Shown here: piece after piece, positions 35,475-44,592 of the stretch | How the letters are laid out: each line of letters opens with the position of its first letter | Position numbering within the stretch: position 1 is the stretch's first letter | Source: Leptolinea sp. HRD-7 | GTDB lineage: Bacteria; Chloroflexota; Anaerolineae; Anaerolineales; Anaerolineaceae | DNA: 64,000 bases | Assembly (NCBI GenBank): GCA_024363285.1 | Contig: AP024710.1 | Coordinates: 3,504,001 to 3,568,000 of the forward strand | Reading direction: 5' to 3' | Made by a program: the position numbers and the translations under genes | The notes under the pieces: model-generated | What the model was told of the DNA's origin: nothing | Seen by the model: only the letters and a program-made list of their open reading frames with translations | Databases searched by the model: none

Positions 35475-36402
35475 GGTGTTTTGCCTCATGAGATCGTAAC
35501 ATGGCTGCCAGGTATGCCTGTTCAAGACTTCTCGGTTTTTCGTGGAATGAAACCACCTGTAAGCCAGCATTCACCAGATTACTCATCAACAATGGATTAC
35601 AACGTTCCGGGTCATCCACCATGAACTGAAGAGTGTGTTCCCCACGTTCTAACAATTTCACGCCGTCAGGCATATCGGGAATATTCCCATTTACGCTTTC
35701 TGCCAGTCTGACTTCATAAACAGGCATTCCGAGGAGATCTCGCTTGAGGCTTCCAGATGTTCCTTGATAAATGATCTTACCTTTTCGAATAATGGCGATC
35801 TGGTCAGCCAGTTGTTCGGCTTCCGCGAGGTTATGAGTACAGAGCAAAATAGTACGGCGAGAATCTCTCAATTTCTGGATCGCATCCCGCACAGTCTTGG
35901 CGCTTTCCGGATCCATGGCAGAGGTAGGCTCATCCAGCAACAGAACGGGCGGTTCGTGCAGCATTGCCCTTACCAGCGCCAGTTTCTGGCGCATACCTTT
36001 TGAATACTCTCCAAGGCGTTTACGGGCGGCATACGCCAGTCCAAAAGCCGTCAAAAGATCTGAACTGCGTTTTTCGATCAAATCGGAAGGCAGGTTGTAA
36101 AGACTGCCATAAAACTGCAGGTATTCGCGGGCATTCATACGGCCGTACAAACCGTGGTGTTCCGTCAACACACCAACAGATGCCCGAACCTTATTTGCTT
36201 CCGTAACCACATCATAACCGGCAACACGGGCTGTGCCTGATGTAGGCCGCAATACAGACGTTAACATCCGGACTGTCGTAGTTTTTCCCGCGCCATTTGG
36301 TCCAAGAAGTACCAGAACCTGCCCATCAGCCACATCGAGGTTGATATGGTCAACGGCAAGCAGGTCGTCAAATTGTTTGCTGAGGTTTTCAGCGAATATC
36401 AT
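35467..36402 (-). CDS. ABC transporter ATP-binding protein
   Basis: A 311-residue ATPase of the NatA/CcmA type: Walker A GPNGAGKTT (about 34-42), signature E-Y-S-K-G-M-R-Q-K, Walker B LLLDEPTSAMDP, and the switch His in LLCTHNL. The C-terminal 90 residues form an added beta-rich domain. It overlaps and precedes the permease gene, with which it makes the exporter. Confidence 0.93.
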   Translation of the reverse strand: MIFAENLSKQFDDLLAVDHINLDVADGQVLVLLGPNGAGKTTTVRMLTSVLRPTSGTARVAGYDVVTEANKVRASVGVLTEHHGLYGRMNAREYLQFYGSLYNLPSDLIEKRSSDLLTAFGLAYAARKRLGEYSKGMRQKLALVRAMLHEPPVLLLDEPTSAMDPESAKTVRDAIQKLRDSRRTILLCTHNLAEAEQLADQIAIIRKGKIIYQGTSGSLKRDLLGMPVYEVRLAESVNGNIPDMPDGVKLLERGEHTLQFMVDDPERCNPLLMSNLVNAGLQVVSFHEKPRSLEQAYLAAMLRSHEAKHHA

Positions 36403-36456
36403 CGGGTTCCCTTTTTCAAAACAGGTATCCCTATTATAGACGGATTAATTGCTGGA

Positions 36457-37323
36457 TCAGTGTTCTTCTCCGGCATCCTGTACAGCGTTTTGTTGTTCAT
36501 CTCCAGAATCGGCTGCGGTTTCCACGTTCAAAGGCCGTTTGCTCAAACGGATAAGCAGGGCAATACTCGCAGTCAGGGCGGTAATCCCCATCAACGTTTG
36601 GTTAATATTAAGTCCGGCCACCGGCGAAGGATCCAGTCTTAAAAATTCCAGCATAAAACGACCCAGGGGGTAAACGATCAGGTATGTTAACATGATGTCA
36701 CCCGGTTTTAGGATCTCAGAGAATTTTTTACCCAGCCAGAGAAGTAACCCCATATTTAACAGGTTCCATATGGATTCATACAGGAACAGGGGGTGATAAG
36801 TTGCCACATCTTGATATTGAGACAGACGGTATGCCGGATCGATAGTGATTGCCCATGGCAGGGTACTCGGCGCTCCATACAGCTCCTGGTTGACAAAATT
36901 CCCCCAGCGGCCGATAGCCTGTCCAAGCGCCAATCCGGGAGCCAGAATATCAACAAACGTCCCAAAATTGACTTTTGTCTTACGGCAGTATAGATATAAA
37001 GCCAATGCTCCACCCATGATGGCTCCGGGTATACCCAGGCCGCCATTCCAGATGGCCAGCGCGTCCAACGGATGCGAGAAGTAATAATTGGAACTCCAAC
37101 CCCGTGCCTGCATGGACGCGGGAGGTGTCAGAACATGCCAAAGGCGTGCACCGATAATTCCTGTGATCAAAATCCACGGCAAAGCGTCCCAGACCATGTC
37201 AGGGTTCTGTCCGTATTTCACTGCCAATTTCGATGCCAGCCAGGCAGCCATCAGGGCGCCCAACATAATTATCACACCGTAATAATGAATATATAAAGGA
37301 CCTATGGCGAAACCCGGTTGCAT
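36457..37323 (-). CDS. lgt: Prolipoprotein diacylglyceryl transferase
   Basis: A 288-residue membrane enzyme with the family signature G-R-W-G-N-F-V-N-Q-E-L-Y-G, the H-Y-Y-G near the start and H-P-L-F-L-Y-E-S. It attaches diacylglycerol to the lipobox Cys of prolipoproteins; two such lipoproteins (HtrA and the propeller protein) and signal peptidase II are encoded in this window. It follows the phosphatidyltransferase gene by 23 bp. Confidence 0.95.
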   Translation of the reverse strand: MQPGFAIGPLYIHYYGVIIMLGALMAAWLASKLAVKYGQNPDMVWDALPWILITGIIGARLWHVLTPPASMQARGWSSNYYFSHPLDALAIWNGGLGIPGAIMGGALALYLYCRKTKVNFGTFVDILAPGLALGQAIGRWGNFVNQELYGAPSTLPWAITIDPAYRLSQYQDVATYHPLFLYESIWNLLNMGLLLWLGKKFSEILKPGDIMLTYLIVYPLGRFMLEFLRLDPSPVAGLNINQTLMGITALTASIALLIRLSKRPLNVETAADSGDEQQNAVQDAGEEH

Positions 37324-37346
37324 ATTATATGTACCAGCCTTTCGTT

Positions 37347-37973
37347 CTATTTCTGTGTATCAAGCTCGGCATACGCCTGTTTGCGAACAAACCAGATGCG
37401 CTGTAGAGCAGTGAAATTCGCGAAAATCGCGATAACCCATACCGCTATAACCGGCAGGTTGAAAACAAGCAGCGGAGCCAGTACCAGATAACGTTCCACC
37501 CGGGTAAGTAAGCCAACCTTTGCCGTATAGTCCAGCGATTCAGCCCGAGATTTGACGTATGACACCAGAACAGAACCGGCGGCCGCAAAGTACACGATTA
37601 CACTGCTCAATGGATCGTTTAGTAACAGAAAATGTACCAGTAAGCCAGCCAGAATGATCAGCTCAGAATACCGATCTGTTACCGAATCAACAAACGCGCC
37701 AAATTTACTGGGTTCGCCCCGGAGCCGTGCGATAGCCCCATCTAACGCGTCGAGCGGACCGCAAACCAGTACAATGAGACCACCAATGGTGATATGTCCA
37801 TACGCTAACAAACCCGCGGCAATAAAGTTACCGGTCAAACCCAGAATCGTAACTGTATTGGGATGTACGCCCAATTTAACAAAAAATCTGCCGATGGTAT
37901 CCAGCAGCCCTTTGGAATGATAACGCAGGAATTCTTCTAACGACTTAGGTGTTTTTTGACTTGCCTGTTCCAC
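37347..37973 (-). CDS. CDP-alcohol phosphatidyltransferase
   Basis: The start is GTG 37973 with AGGGA eight bases upstream. The 208-residue membrane enzyme has the full CDP-alcohol motif D-A-L-D-G-A-I-A-R-L...G-A-F-V-D-S-V-T-D. It joins a CDP-activated lipid to an alcohol; phosphatidylglycerophosphate or phosphatidylinositol-phosphate synthase are both possible, and the sequence cannot separate them. Next to lgt, whose substrate is phosphatidylglycerol, PGP synthase is a reasonable guess. Confidence 0.88.
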   Translation of the reverse strand: MEQASQKTPKSLEEFLRYHSKGLLDTIGRFFVKLGVHPNTVTILGLTGNFIAAGLLAYGHITIGGLIVLVCGPLDALDGAIARLRGEPSKFGAFVDSVTDRYSELIILAGLLVHFLLLNDPLSSVIVYFAAAGSVLVSYVKSRAESLDYTAKVGLLTRVERYLVLAPLLVFNLPVIAVWVIAIFANFTALQRIWFVRKQAYAELDTQK

Positions 37974-38063
37974 AATAGTTCCCTGACGATTTTTAAGGAT
38001 AGATGGCTTATGCTATCCTACCCGAGACTTCCTGTCAAGAAAAGGCAGCCTGCACCAGAAGGG

Positions 38064-40313
38064 TTAATCCATTTCGTCCGATGAGTCAACCTCTCCATCA
38101 TCAGGACCGACCAGTACGTCGCGTTCACGGCCTCCCGGATTGAGCGGGCCTACCACACCCATTTTCTCCAGTTCATCCATCAACCGCGCGGCACGTGGAT
38201 AGCCAATACGCATCCGGCGTTGCAATAATGACGCGCTGACTTTATTCATCCCGCGTACCATTTCTACGGCTTTTTCCACCAGGGCATCACCGGCAGTCTC
38301 ATCAGTATTAATGATCAGGTTCTCCCACGGGCAAGCGGGAGCTTCAGCGTTATCCGACGGCGGAATAATCTTGCGCCAGAAGGTGACCAGTTTGTCAATC
38401 TCATTGTCGGTCACCATAGCGCCCTGAACGCGCTGTGGGATCGGATTGTCAGAATTCATGAATAACATATCACCCCGACCGAGCAACGTCTCGGCGCCAT
38501 TGGTATCCAGAATCACGCGTGAGTCAATGGCAGATGCCACAGTAAACGCGATACGCGCCGGGAAATTAGCTTTGATAACACCGGTGAGTACATCGGTACT
38601 CGGTCGTTGAGTGGCAACCACAAGATGAATACCCACACCGCGGGCCATTTGAGCCAACCGCACAACGCTTTGTTCGGTTTGCTCCGGAGCGGCCATCATC
38701 AGATCAGCCATTTCGTCGATCAAAACAACAATACGGGGCAGCGGTTCCATTCCCTTGCGCTGCATCTTGCGGTTGAATGAGTCAATATCTCGTGTTTTCT
38801 GGGTTTCGAGAAGCTTGTAACGGTTTTCCATTTCAACTACCGCCCATCGAAGCACAGCCTGCATGCGATCGACTGTAGTCTCCACTTGCCCCAGAAGATG
38901 CGGTAATCCGTTGAAACGGATCAATTCGACTTTCTTTGGGTCCAGAATGGCCATACGCAGATCAGCCGGCGAATTATTCATGATCAGGCAGCTGATCATG
39001 GCGCTGATGCATACAGATTTACCGGAACCGGTGGTACCAGCCACCAACAGGTGCGGCATGCGGGCAAGGTCAGCCACTACGGGTGTTCCTGAAACATCTT
39101 TTCCAAGAGCCAACGTCAACGGGGAGCTGGATTTCTGGAAGAACTCCGATTCAATAATGGACCGCAACCGAACAACAGAATTGGTGGAATTTGGGATCTC
39201 AATCCCCAGAAAAGACTGCCCGGGAACCGGAGCTTCGATACGCAGACGTTTTGCTTTGAGTGCCAACGCCAGATCGCGTGATAACGCGGAAATCTGAGCC
39301 ACACGTATCTTCTGACGGGTGATATTTCCGTCAATCCCCATCTTCTCAATAAATCCCGGTTCAACGGCAAACTGGGTGATAGACGGGCCGATTCTATAAC
39401 CGGTAACAGTTGAAGGCACGCCGAATTCAGCCAGTGTTACCTCGATCTGTTCCGCCAGTTGACGGATCATTTCAGGGTCTGGCTTTTCGATCTGTTCGCG
39501 GGTAAGCAAGTTGATCGGAGGCAATCGCACAATTTCCTGTTGTGCCGCGGCCTGTGGAGCTACACTGACTGTACCGCTATTGGCATCTTCGTCATCGGCG
39601 CGTTTCAGCATCTCAGCCAGACTGTTCAGTGAATGAGGGATCGGTTCCTCTTTCGGCTCTTCAGAGACCTCTATTTCTGCCGTTGTGTTCACATTTTTTA
39701 CAGGCGTTTCTTGCCTTACCGGAACCGGCTTCCATTTACGGGCAACTTTTTGAACCACAATATGCCGAATGGGCCAGAAGGCGGCAACAGATGTTAGAAC
39801 CAATAGAGAGAACCAGAGTAAGCCGTTGAGAAATCCGGGTAACAGGAACTCTCCCATTCGAGCCAGCCCCCACCCTATCAGTCCGCCATCCAAACCGGCT
39901 GAAGCGCGGTCAACGGAATTACCGCCAATTACCGCCAGAAAAGCCATCAACGCGAAAATCATCCCCTCAGCACCCAGTATCAGTACCAGAGGATATGACC
40001 GGGTTCCGCGGGGTGTGCGCAAAAATTTCACACCCGCGATACCCAATAATGTAGCCATCAGGAAACTACTCCAACCCATCCAGCGCTTTAAAAGCTGAAC
40101 CAGTGGAGTAATAAACTTCCCTGTACTGATCTCGGTCAGACCGAACAGGGTAAGTAAGCTGACCACAATCAATAAAATGCCGATTCCGTCTTTGCCTCGC
40201 CAGTCAAACATTGGCTCATCAGGCTCATCAAACACGGGTCCGGATGAAGTATCCATCCCTTCCGGAAAAACGTCACCGGAGGGAATTTCGTCATCAATAG
40301 GGTTTGAATTCAT
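38064..40313 (-). CDS. ftsK: FtsK/SpoIIIE-type DNA translocase
   Basis: A 749-residue protein: N-terminal acidic tail, four membrane helices about 45-200, a linker, then the RecA-like motor with Walker A GTTGSGKS near 425, Walker B VVLIDEMADLM, and a C-terminal winged-helix gamma domain (LLQRRMRIGYPRAARLMDELE). It pumps chromosomal DNA through the septum and, with XerCD, resolves dimers. The linker is short compared with Gammaproteobacteria. Its ATG shares a base with the stop of the S1-domain gene (TGATG). Confidence 0.95.
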   Translation of the reverse strand: MNSNPIDDEIPSGDVFPEGMDTSSGPVFDEPDEPMFDWRGKDGIGILLIVVSLLTLFGLTEISTGKFITPLVQLLKRWMGWSSFLMATLLGIAGVKFLRTPRGTRSYPLVLILGAEGMIFALMAFLAVIGGNSVDRASAGLDGGLIGWGLARMGEFLLPGFLNGLLWFSLLVLTSVAAFWPIRHIVVQKVARKWKPVPVRQETPVKNVNTTAEIEVSEEPKEEPIPHSLNSLAEMLKRADDEDANSGTVSVAPQAAAQQEIVRLPPINLLTREQIEKPDPEMIRQLAEQIEVTLAEFGVPSTVTGYRIGPSITQFAVEPGFIEKMGIDGNITRQKIRVAQISALSRDLALALKAKRLRIEAPVPGQSFLGIEIPNSTNSVVRLRSIIESEFFQKSSSPLTLALGKDVSGTPVVADLARMPHLLVAGTTGSGKSVCISAMISCLIMNNSPADLRMAILDPKKVELIRFNGLPHLLGQVETTVDRMQAVLRWAVVEMENRYKLLETQKTRDIDSFNRKMQRKGMEPLPRIVVLIDEMADLMMAAPEQTEQSVVRLAQMARGVGIHLVVATQRPSTDVLTGVIKANFPARIAFTVASAIDSRVILDTNGAETLLGRGDMLFMNSDNPIPQRVQGAMVTDNEIDKLVTFWRKIIPPSDNAEAPACPWENLIINTDETAGDALVEKAVEMVRGMNKVSASLLQRRMRIGYPRAARLMDELEKMGVVGPLNPGGRERDVLVGPDDGEVDSSDEMD

Positions 40314-41257
40314 CAGTTCTGTATATATCCCAGGCCGAGTCTACGCCGGTCTGGATCTATATGCAAGATTTGTACCCTTATTCGTTTTCCAGGGAAGAAC
40401 ATGGTCTCCAGAGTTTGGGTTGACGGTTCCATATCGATGGATGAAATGTGGATCAGTCCTTCAATACCTTCATCAAGCCGGGCAAACACCCCGAAGCGGG
40501 TGATAGTTGTGACTATGGCATCCACTTCGTCTCCCGAGGAATAATTGGAAGCAACCACCTCCCACGGGTTGGATTGCAGCCTTTTATAGGATAACGCTAC
40601 ACGGGATGTATCTTCATTGATCTGCAAAACCATGGCTTCAGCGCATTCACCGATCTTCAAAATATCACCGGGATGCTGCACCCGCCCCCAGGATAACTCA
40701 GAGACATGGATCAGACCTTCCACACCCCCCAGATCAATGAACACACCAAAATCCGTTACATTCGTGACTTTACCCTTTACTACATCCCCTACTTTCAGGC
40801 TATTAAACAATTGCTTCCGGCGTCCTTCACCCGCCTGCGCAGCACGCTCTGAGAGAACAACCCGATCCAGAGAAGGCTCGCATTCAATGACTTTCAACAT
40901 CAGTGTCCGGCCGACATATTCAGAAAGTGTGGATTTGCGGGCTTCTTTTTCGACGCCACAGGGCATTTCAATTAAATGTGACACAGGGACAAACCCCTGA
41001 ATTCCTTTTTCTTGAACCAGCAAACCGCCTCGATTGAATCCGTATACCTGCAGTGAGATAATTTCATCATTTTCGTAAATTGCCCGGACTCGATCCCAGT
41101 CAACCAGAACCATATCCCCCGACTGACTTGAAACTGGCGCTAAATCAGAGAAATCCTCCATAGCGCTTTCTTCATCAGCCAATACGGATGCCCACCAACC
41201 TTCATCTAAATCATCTTTTGAAATTTCAATCGGAATTGATTGAGCTTTCCCCACCAT
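40313..41257 (-). CDS. S1-domain RNA-binding protein
   Basis: A 314-residue protein with three S1 (OB-fold) repeats: a diverged one about 50-125, a canonical one about 137-210 (G-D-V-V-K-G-K-V-T-N-V-T-D-F-G-V-F-I-D, LIHVSELSW) and another about 222-300. It resembles shortened ribosomal protein S1 homologues of Chloroflexota. GGAGGG precedes the ATG. It probably helps translation initiation or RNA binding; calling it rpsA is not certain, as a full-length S1 may exist elsewhere. Confidence 0.85.
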   Translation of the reverse strand: MVGKAQSIPIEISKDDLDEGWWASVLADEESAMEDFSDLAPVSSQSGDMVLVDWDRVRAIYENDEIISLQVYGFNRGGLLVQEKGIQGFVPVSHLIEMPCGVEKEARKSTLSEYVGRTLMLKVIECEPSLDRVVLSERAAQAGEGRRKQLFNSLKVGDVVKGKVTNVTDFGVFIDLGGVEGLIHVSELSWGRVQHPGDILKIGECAEAMVLQINEDTSRVALSYKRLQSNPWEVVASNYSSGDEVDAIVTTITRFGVFARLDEGIEGLIHISSIDMEPSTQTLETMFFPGKRIRVQILHIDPDRRRLGLGYIQN

Positions 41258-41301
41258 AGCTGCCCTCCACCTGACAATAAAGCCGGTAAAAACTTCGAAT
41301 T

Positions 41302-41331
41302 ATTATAGCTTAATAACCACATTAATGTCTA
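41302..41331 (-). promoter_or_regulatory. Predicted promoter of the S1-protein/ftsK operon
   Basis: On the minus strand TAGACA and a consensus TATAAT lie 18 bases apart, about 45 bp upstream of the S1 gene and abutting the stop codon of the gene before it. Confidence 0.6.
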
Positions 41332-41332
41332 T

Positions 41333-43243
41333 TTAATTTATCTGGCGAGAATCCTGTGCATCTTTTTCCATCTGGGTTATTTCTCGCGCTACTGCTTCAA
41401 GCGCGACCTTTTGTTTTCGATACAAATCCGCCTCAGACATGGCTAATTTTGCCGCTATTTCACGCATTTTTTTCCCCTCGAGGAATTTCATTTCCAGAAT
41501 GTTATACAGGATCCACTCTCCGGTAAATCGCCGCTCACCCGCAGGGCGAACCTTTTCAATGGCGGATTTCAGCAATGTACGCAACGCGTTGGCGTAATTG
41601 CCATCATGTTCATCCAACATTTTTTTAACTACAGCGAGATTTAAAAGGGGGCTCTCAGTCAGCCGCGGGCCGCCCCAGTAATGTGTAAGGGCATCACGCA
41701 CCCAGATGGTCATCTCTTCATCCACCGGGCGGGTGATTGCCAGCACATGATCAGGTTCATATCGCCCGGCCGCACGAAGTTCAGAAAGGTAATCAATATC
41801 GGGGGTTAGCTGTTCCAGGGAACGGAACAATTGCTGTTGGACATGGCGGTCGCGAAGAGCTATCGTCGCCCGAGCCGCGAGTTGATCGAGACTTTGCTTT
41901 TGTTCAATCTCTAATTGTTCTGAACGCATCCCGGTCACTCCAAGCAGCCCCAACAATTCTGGTTTCTCTTCTGCTCGGCGATCATATAATGGCAGAATTA
42001 TTGAATTGTTCCAGATGAATAATTCAGTTGAATCATCCGAGCGCCTGACGATTTCCGCCAGGGCTTCTTTGGGATTATCATCATCCGGCCAATCCGTTTT
42101 ACCGGTTGTTTTTACCAGCTCCATCCCGTCACCATTTATAGCAGCCACGAACGCTCCGGCCGCCTGCAGACGGTCTCGAGTGGCTGCCAGGATGACTTCA
42201 AGAAATTCACTCAGGTCATTGCGAGTGACAAGACTCCGCTCTAGATTATGCAGAAAGATCAAGTCCTTCTGATCCTTACCATAAAACAATACTCTCTCCC
42301 ACATGGGAGAAAAAAGTGTAACCATATACTCACAGATAAGTATGGTAAATACCATAACGATAGGAACAAGACTGGAATACGGATTTCCGAAAAGATTGCC
42401 TGCCCTGCGGAAAACTGTCACCAATCCAAGGGTGATGATCGCGGTGACTGGACCGCGGATGATCCATTTCAACAGACGGCTTTTTACCACCCGATCAGGC
42501 CATGGAATGCCAAAGAACGCCACCGCGTATGCCATTAATACGATCAATCCGCCTACCACCAGGTTGCTGATGGCCGAGATAGACCAGAAACCCAGTGAAT
42601 GTTCCAACGCGATCTGCGAGTTATACAGTAAGAATGGGAATGAACCAAGCGCCGGAGCCAGCGCTCCGGTGATCAGATAGCCCATTCGCCGGCGGCTGGT
42701 TGGTGTGGTTGTTCGCTGAAATGAACGAAAAAAGTTAAACCATGCCATCAGCATGGTGACGATGTAATACAGAAAAAAGAAACCGGTAACAAAAGTGGGC
42801 GTCAGATGCGGCGCGCTGGTGATATCAGATGCCGAACCACCTACTAACCAGCCTAATGGCAGTGAAATAAGAAACATCAGGCTGATAAAATACGCGAAGC
42901 GGATGGCAATTTTTCGACGCCACCGGCTTGGTCGTCCTGTGGTAGCCAGGATGGCATCAGAGAAATTTAAATATATCGCCGGCAGGAATGTGATGCCCAC
43001 CCAGGAAAACCGGAGCCAAAATTCCGCCTCCAACACATTTATCGAAGCACTGGCCAGCGATTCTCCGGTGAAAACCGCCGTCACACAGATCATGATCATC
43101 GCGAAATTTCGGGCAATGCGATCTTTTAAATTGAAGGACAATCCATACAACAATAATGAAAATGCCGTGATGGCAATACCAGCCGAAAGGATCTGGCTGG
43201 TAGTACGGAAGAAGATTAATAAGCCGGTTACCCAGGAATCCAT
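41333..43243 (-). CDS. 7TM membrane, GAF-like and HTH-ended regulatory protein
   Basis: A 636-residue protein I cannot assign to a named family. About 10-320 comprises eight or nine hydrophobic helices resembling the 7TM N-terminal region of some histidine kinases. About 330-480 looks like a GAF domain (FLEVILAATRDRLQA..., SIILPLYDRRA, DQLAARATIALRD). The C-terminal 150 residues contain a helical part and end with M-R-E-I-A-A-K-L-A-M-S-E-A-D-L-Y-R-K-Q, a sigma-4-like helix-turn-helix. No histidine kinase or other catalytic domain is seen. It would couple a membrane signal to DNA directly, perhaps a one-component regulator. Confidence 0.75.
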   Translation of the reverse strand: MDSWVTGLLIFFRTTSQILSAGIAITAFSLLLYGLSFNLKDRIARNFAMIMICVTAVFTGESLASASINVLEAEFWLRFSWVGITFLPAIYLNFSDAILATTGRPSRWRRKIAIRFAYFISLMFLISLPLGWLVGGSASDITSAPHLTPTFVTGFFFLYYIVTMLMAWFNFFRSFQRTTTPTSRRRMGYLITGALAPALGSFPFLLYNSQIALEHSLGFWSISAISNLVVGGLIVLMAYAVAFFGIPWPDRVVKSRLLKWIIRGPVTAIITLGLVTVFRRAGNLFGNPYSSLVPIVMVFTILICEYMVTLFSPMWERVLFYGKDQKDLIFLHNLERSLVTRNDLSEFLEVILAATRDRLQAAGAFVAAINGDGMELVKTTGKTDWPDDDNPKEALAEIVRRSDDSTELFIWNNSIILPLYDRRAEEKPELLGLLGVTGMRSEQLEIEQKQSLDQLAARATIALRDRHVQQQLFRSLEQLTPDIDYLSELRAAGRYEPDHVLAITRPVDEEMTIWVRDALTHYWGGPRLTESPLLNLAVVKKMLDEHDGNYANALRTLLKSAIEKVRPAGERRFTGEWILYNILEMKFLEGKKMREIAAKLAMSEADLYRKQKVALEAVAREITQMEKDAQDSRQIN

Positions 43244-43246
43244 AGA

Positions 43247-43798
43247 TTACAGATAGGAAATTTTAATTGGCCGCGAAAAAAGAATGGCAATATCCTGATT
43301 CTCAAAGTAATTATCATTGTATCCGCAGAATTCAAAACCCAACTTCTTTACCAACTGTATTCCAGGATAATTTTTACTCTGCATTTCAATGATCATCCGT
43401 TTCATCCGTTTACGACCGCCCCACACCTGCGCGGCCAGAACCAGAGCGGATGCCACACCCTTTCGTCTGTGCTGTTCCTTAACAACCAGATCCCGGATCC
43501 AGGCAGCATTCGAAGCCAGTTGTTCCCATATACTGATATATCCCACCGGACTGTTGTTCAACAAAGCTACCAGAACAACAGAATAGGTATTATTTCCTAT
43601 TGTGGTCAGATTAGGTTGATGGGGGTATTCCACCCGTATGCTGCGCGGAAGGCTGATTTCGCGAAATTGCACACGAACCTGATCATCAGCTACCGAACGC
43701 TCCATCTGCCAGACACGGTTAGTCTGATAATGGTGTTCCAGGTTGGTAAGCAAAGGCAGGTCGCTGATAACTGCCGGGCGGATCTCTACTTCAGACAT
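43247..43798 (-). CDS. GNAT-family N-acetyltransferase
   Basis: The start is ATG 43798, with GGAG eight bases upstream; the longer frame to 43864 would overlap the preceding gene. The 183-residue protein has the acetyl-CoA loop E-Q-H-R-R-K-G-V-A-S-A-L (Q/R-x-x-G-x-A) and a preceding WIRDLVV strand. The substrate is unknown. It follows the membrane protein gene by 16 bp and precedes the 7TM gene by three bases. Confidence 0.85.
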   Translation of the reverse strand: MSEVEIRPAVISDLPLLTNLEHHYQTNRVWQMERSVADDQVRVQFREISLPRSIRVEYPHQPNLTTIGNNTYSVVLVALLNNSPVGYISIWEQLASNAAWIRDLVVKEQHRRKGVASALVLAAQVWGGRKRMKRMIIEMQSKNYPGIQLVKKLGFEFCGYNDNYFENQDIAILFSRPIKISYL

Positions 43799-43814
43799 AT
43801 TGTCACTCCAGGAA

Positions 43815-44492
43815 TCATCCAGATACAACCCTGATCGGAACCACACAGGGAGGCAAAGATTCATTTTGCTGATTGATCACAACCAGGCGCAGCTCATAAT
43901 CGCCCTGAGGTAGTGATGAGATATTCCATGTGCCAATTTCTGCGTTAATTTTAATTTCATTGCCCGCGGCAATGGTTACCCAGTTATTCTGTCCGGATTG
44001 ACCATATTCATATTTATAGAACCCGAATCCGGGCACATTGGTAGTACCCATCAATTTAATCGTCTTGCTGAATTCCTGTCCGGGCTCCACGTTGGTAAAC
44101 TCCAGTTGACCGGGTATGCACCCATTCGATTTTGCCGGCATTGGGGTGGGAGTAACTCCGGCAACGGGAGTGCTCATGGCCACCGGGAGAGTTATCGTAG
44201 GTGTCGCTAAAAGATCAATGGTAGGTGTTGCCAACGCTTTGGTTTGCGGTAAGAAAGGCGCCACAAAAGTTACCAGGGCAAATTCCCCTGCAGCCAGCAA
44301 GATCATAATTCCCAAAATGGACGCGGCAGATGTTAACTGGCGGTTGGCATTCTCACGTTCCAAACCAAAAACAGCGCTTCGGCGCTCCTCAATCGCCAGA
44401 ATGACCTTGCGAATGTAGATCAATCCGATGCCGGCAGATATGAAATAAATCCAGACCTCATATTTGGTCAGGAATGCCAGTGTTTCACTCAT
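43815..44492 (-). CDS. Hypothetical membrane protein with C-terminal Ig-like domain
   Basis: No recognised family. The 225-residue product has two membrane helices (about 13-32 and 52-75) with a short loop between, a Thr/Pro linker (PTITLPVAMSTPVAGVTPTPMP) and an extracellular beta-rich domain (about 120-225) ending in GDYELRLVVINQQNESLPPC, like a carbohydrate-binding or Ig-type sandwich. It lies in a run of co-directional genes. Function cannot be said. Confidence 0.75.
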   Translation of the reverse strand: MSETLAFLTKYEVWIYFISAGIGLIYIRKVILAIEERRSAVFGLERENANRQLTSAASILGIMILLAAGEFALVTFVAPFLPQTKALATPTIDLLATPTITLPVAMSTPVAGVTPTPMPAKSNGCIPGQLEFTNVEPGQEFSKTIKLMGTTNVPGFGFYKYEYGQSGQNNWVTIAAGNEIKINAEIGTWNISSLPQGDYELRLVVINQQNESLPPCVVPIRVVSG

Positions 44493-44511
44493 AGACGCGT
44501 TCTCATTCCGC

Positions 44512-44542
44512 GGGCGGAGGTTGATAAAAAGACCCTCCGCCC
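44512..44542. terminator. GC-rich hairpin downstream of purine nucleoside phosphorylase
   Basis: GGGCGGAGG and CCTCCGCCC form a perfect 9-bp stem around a 13-base loop containing an A5 run, in the 100-bp gap after the phosphorylase gene. There is no T-tract after the stem on the minus strand, so it may be a transcript-stabilising hairpin. Confidence 0.45.
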
Positions 44543-44592
44543 TGATTTTGATTACAAATCAATCTGCAAGGATAATGCCATACCTCCGCAGA

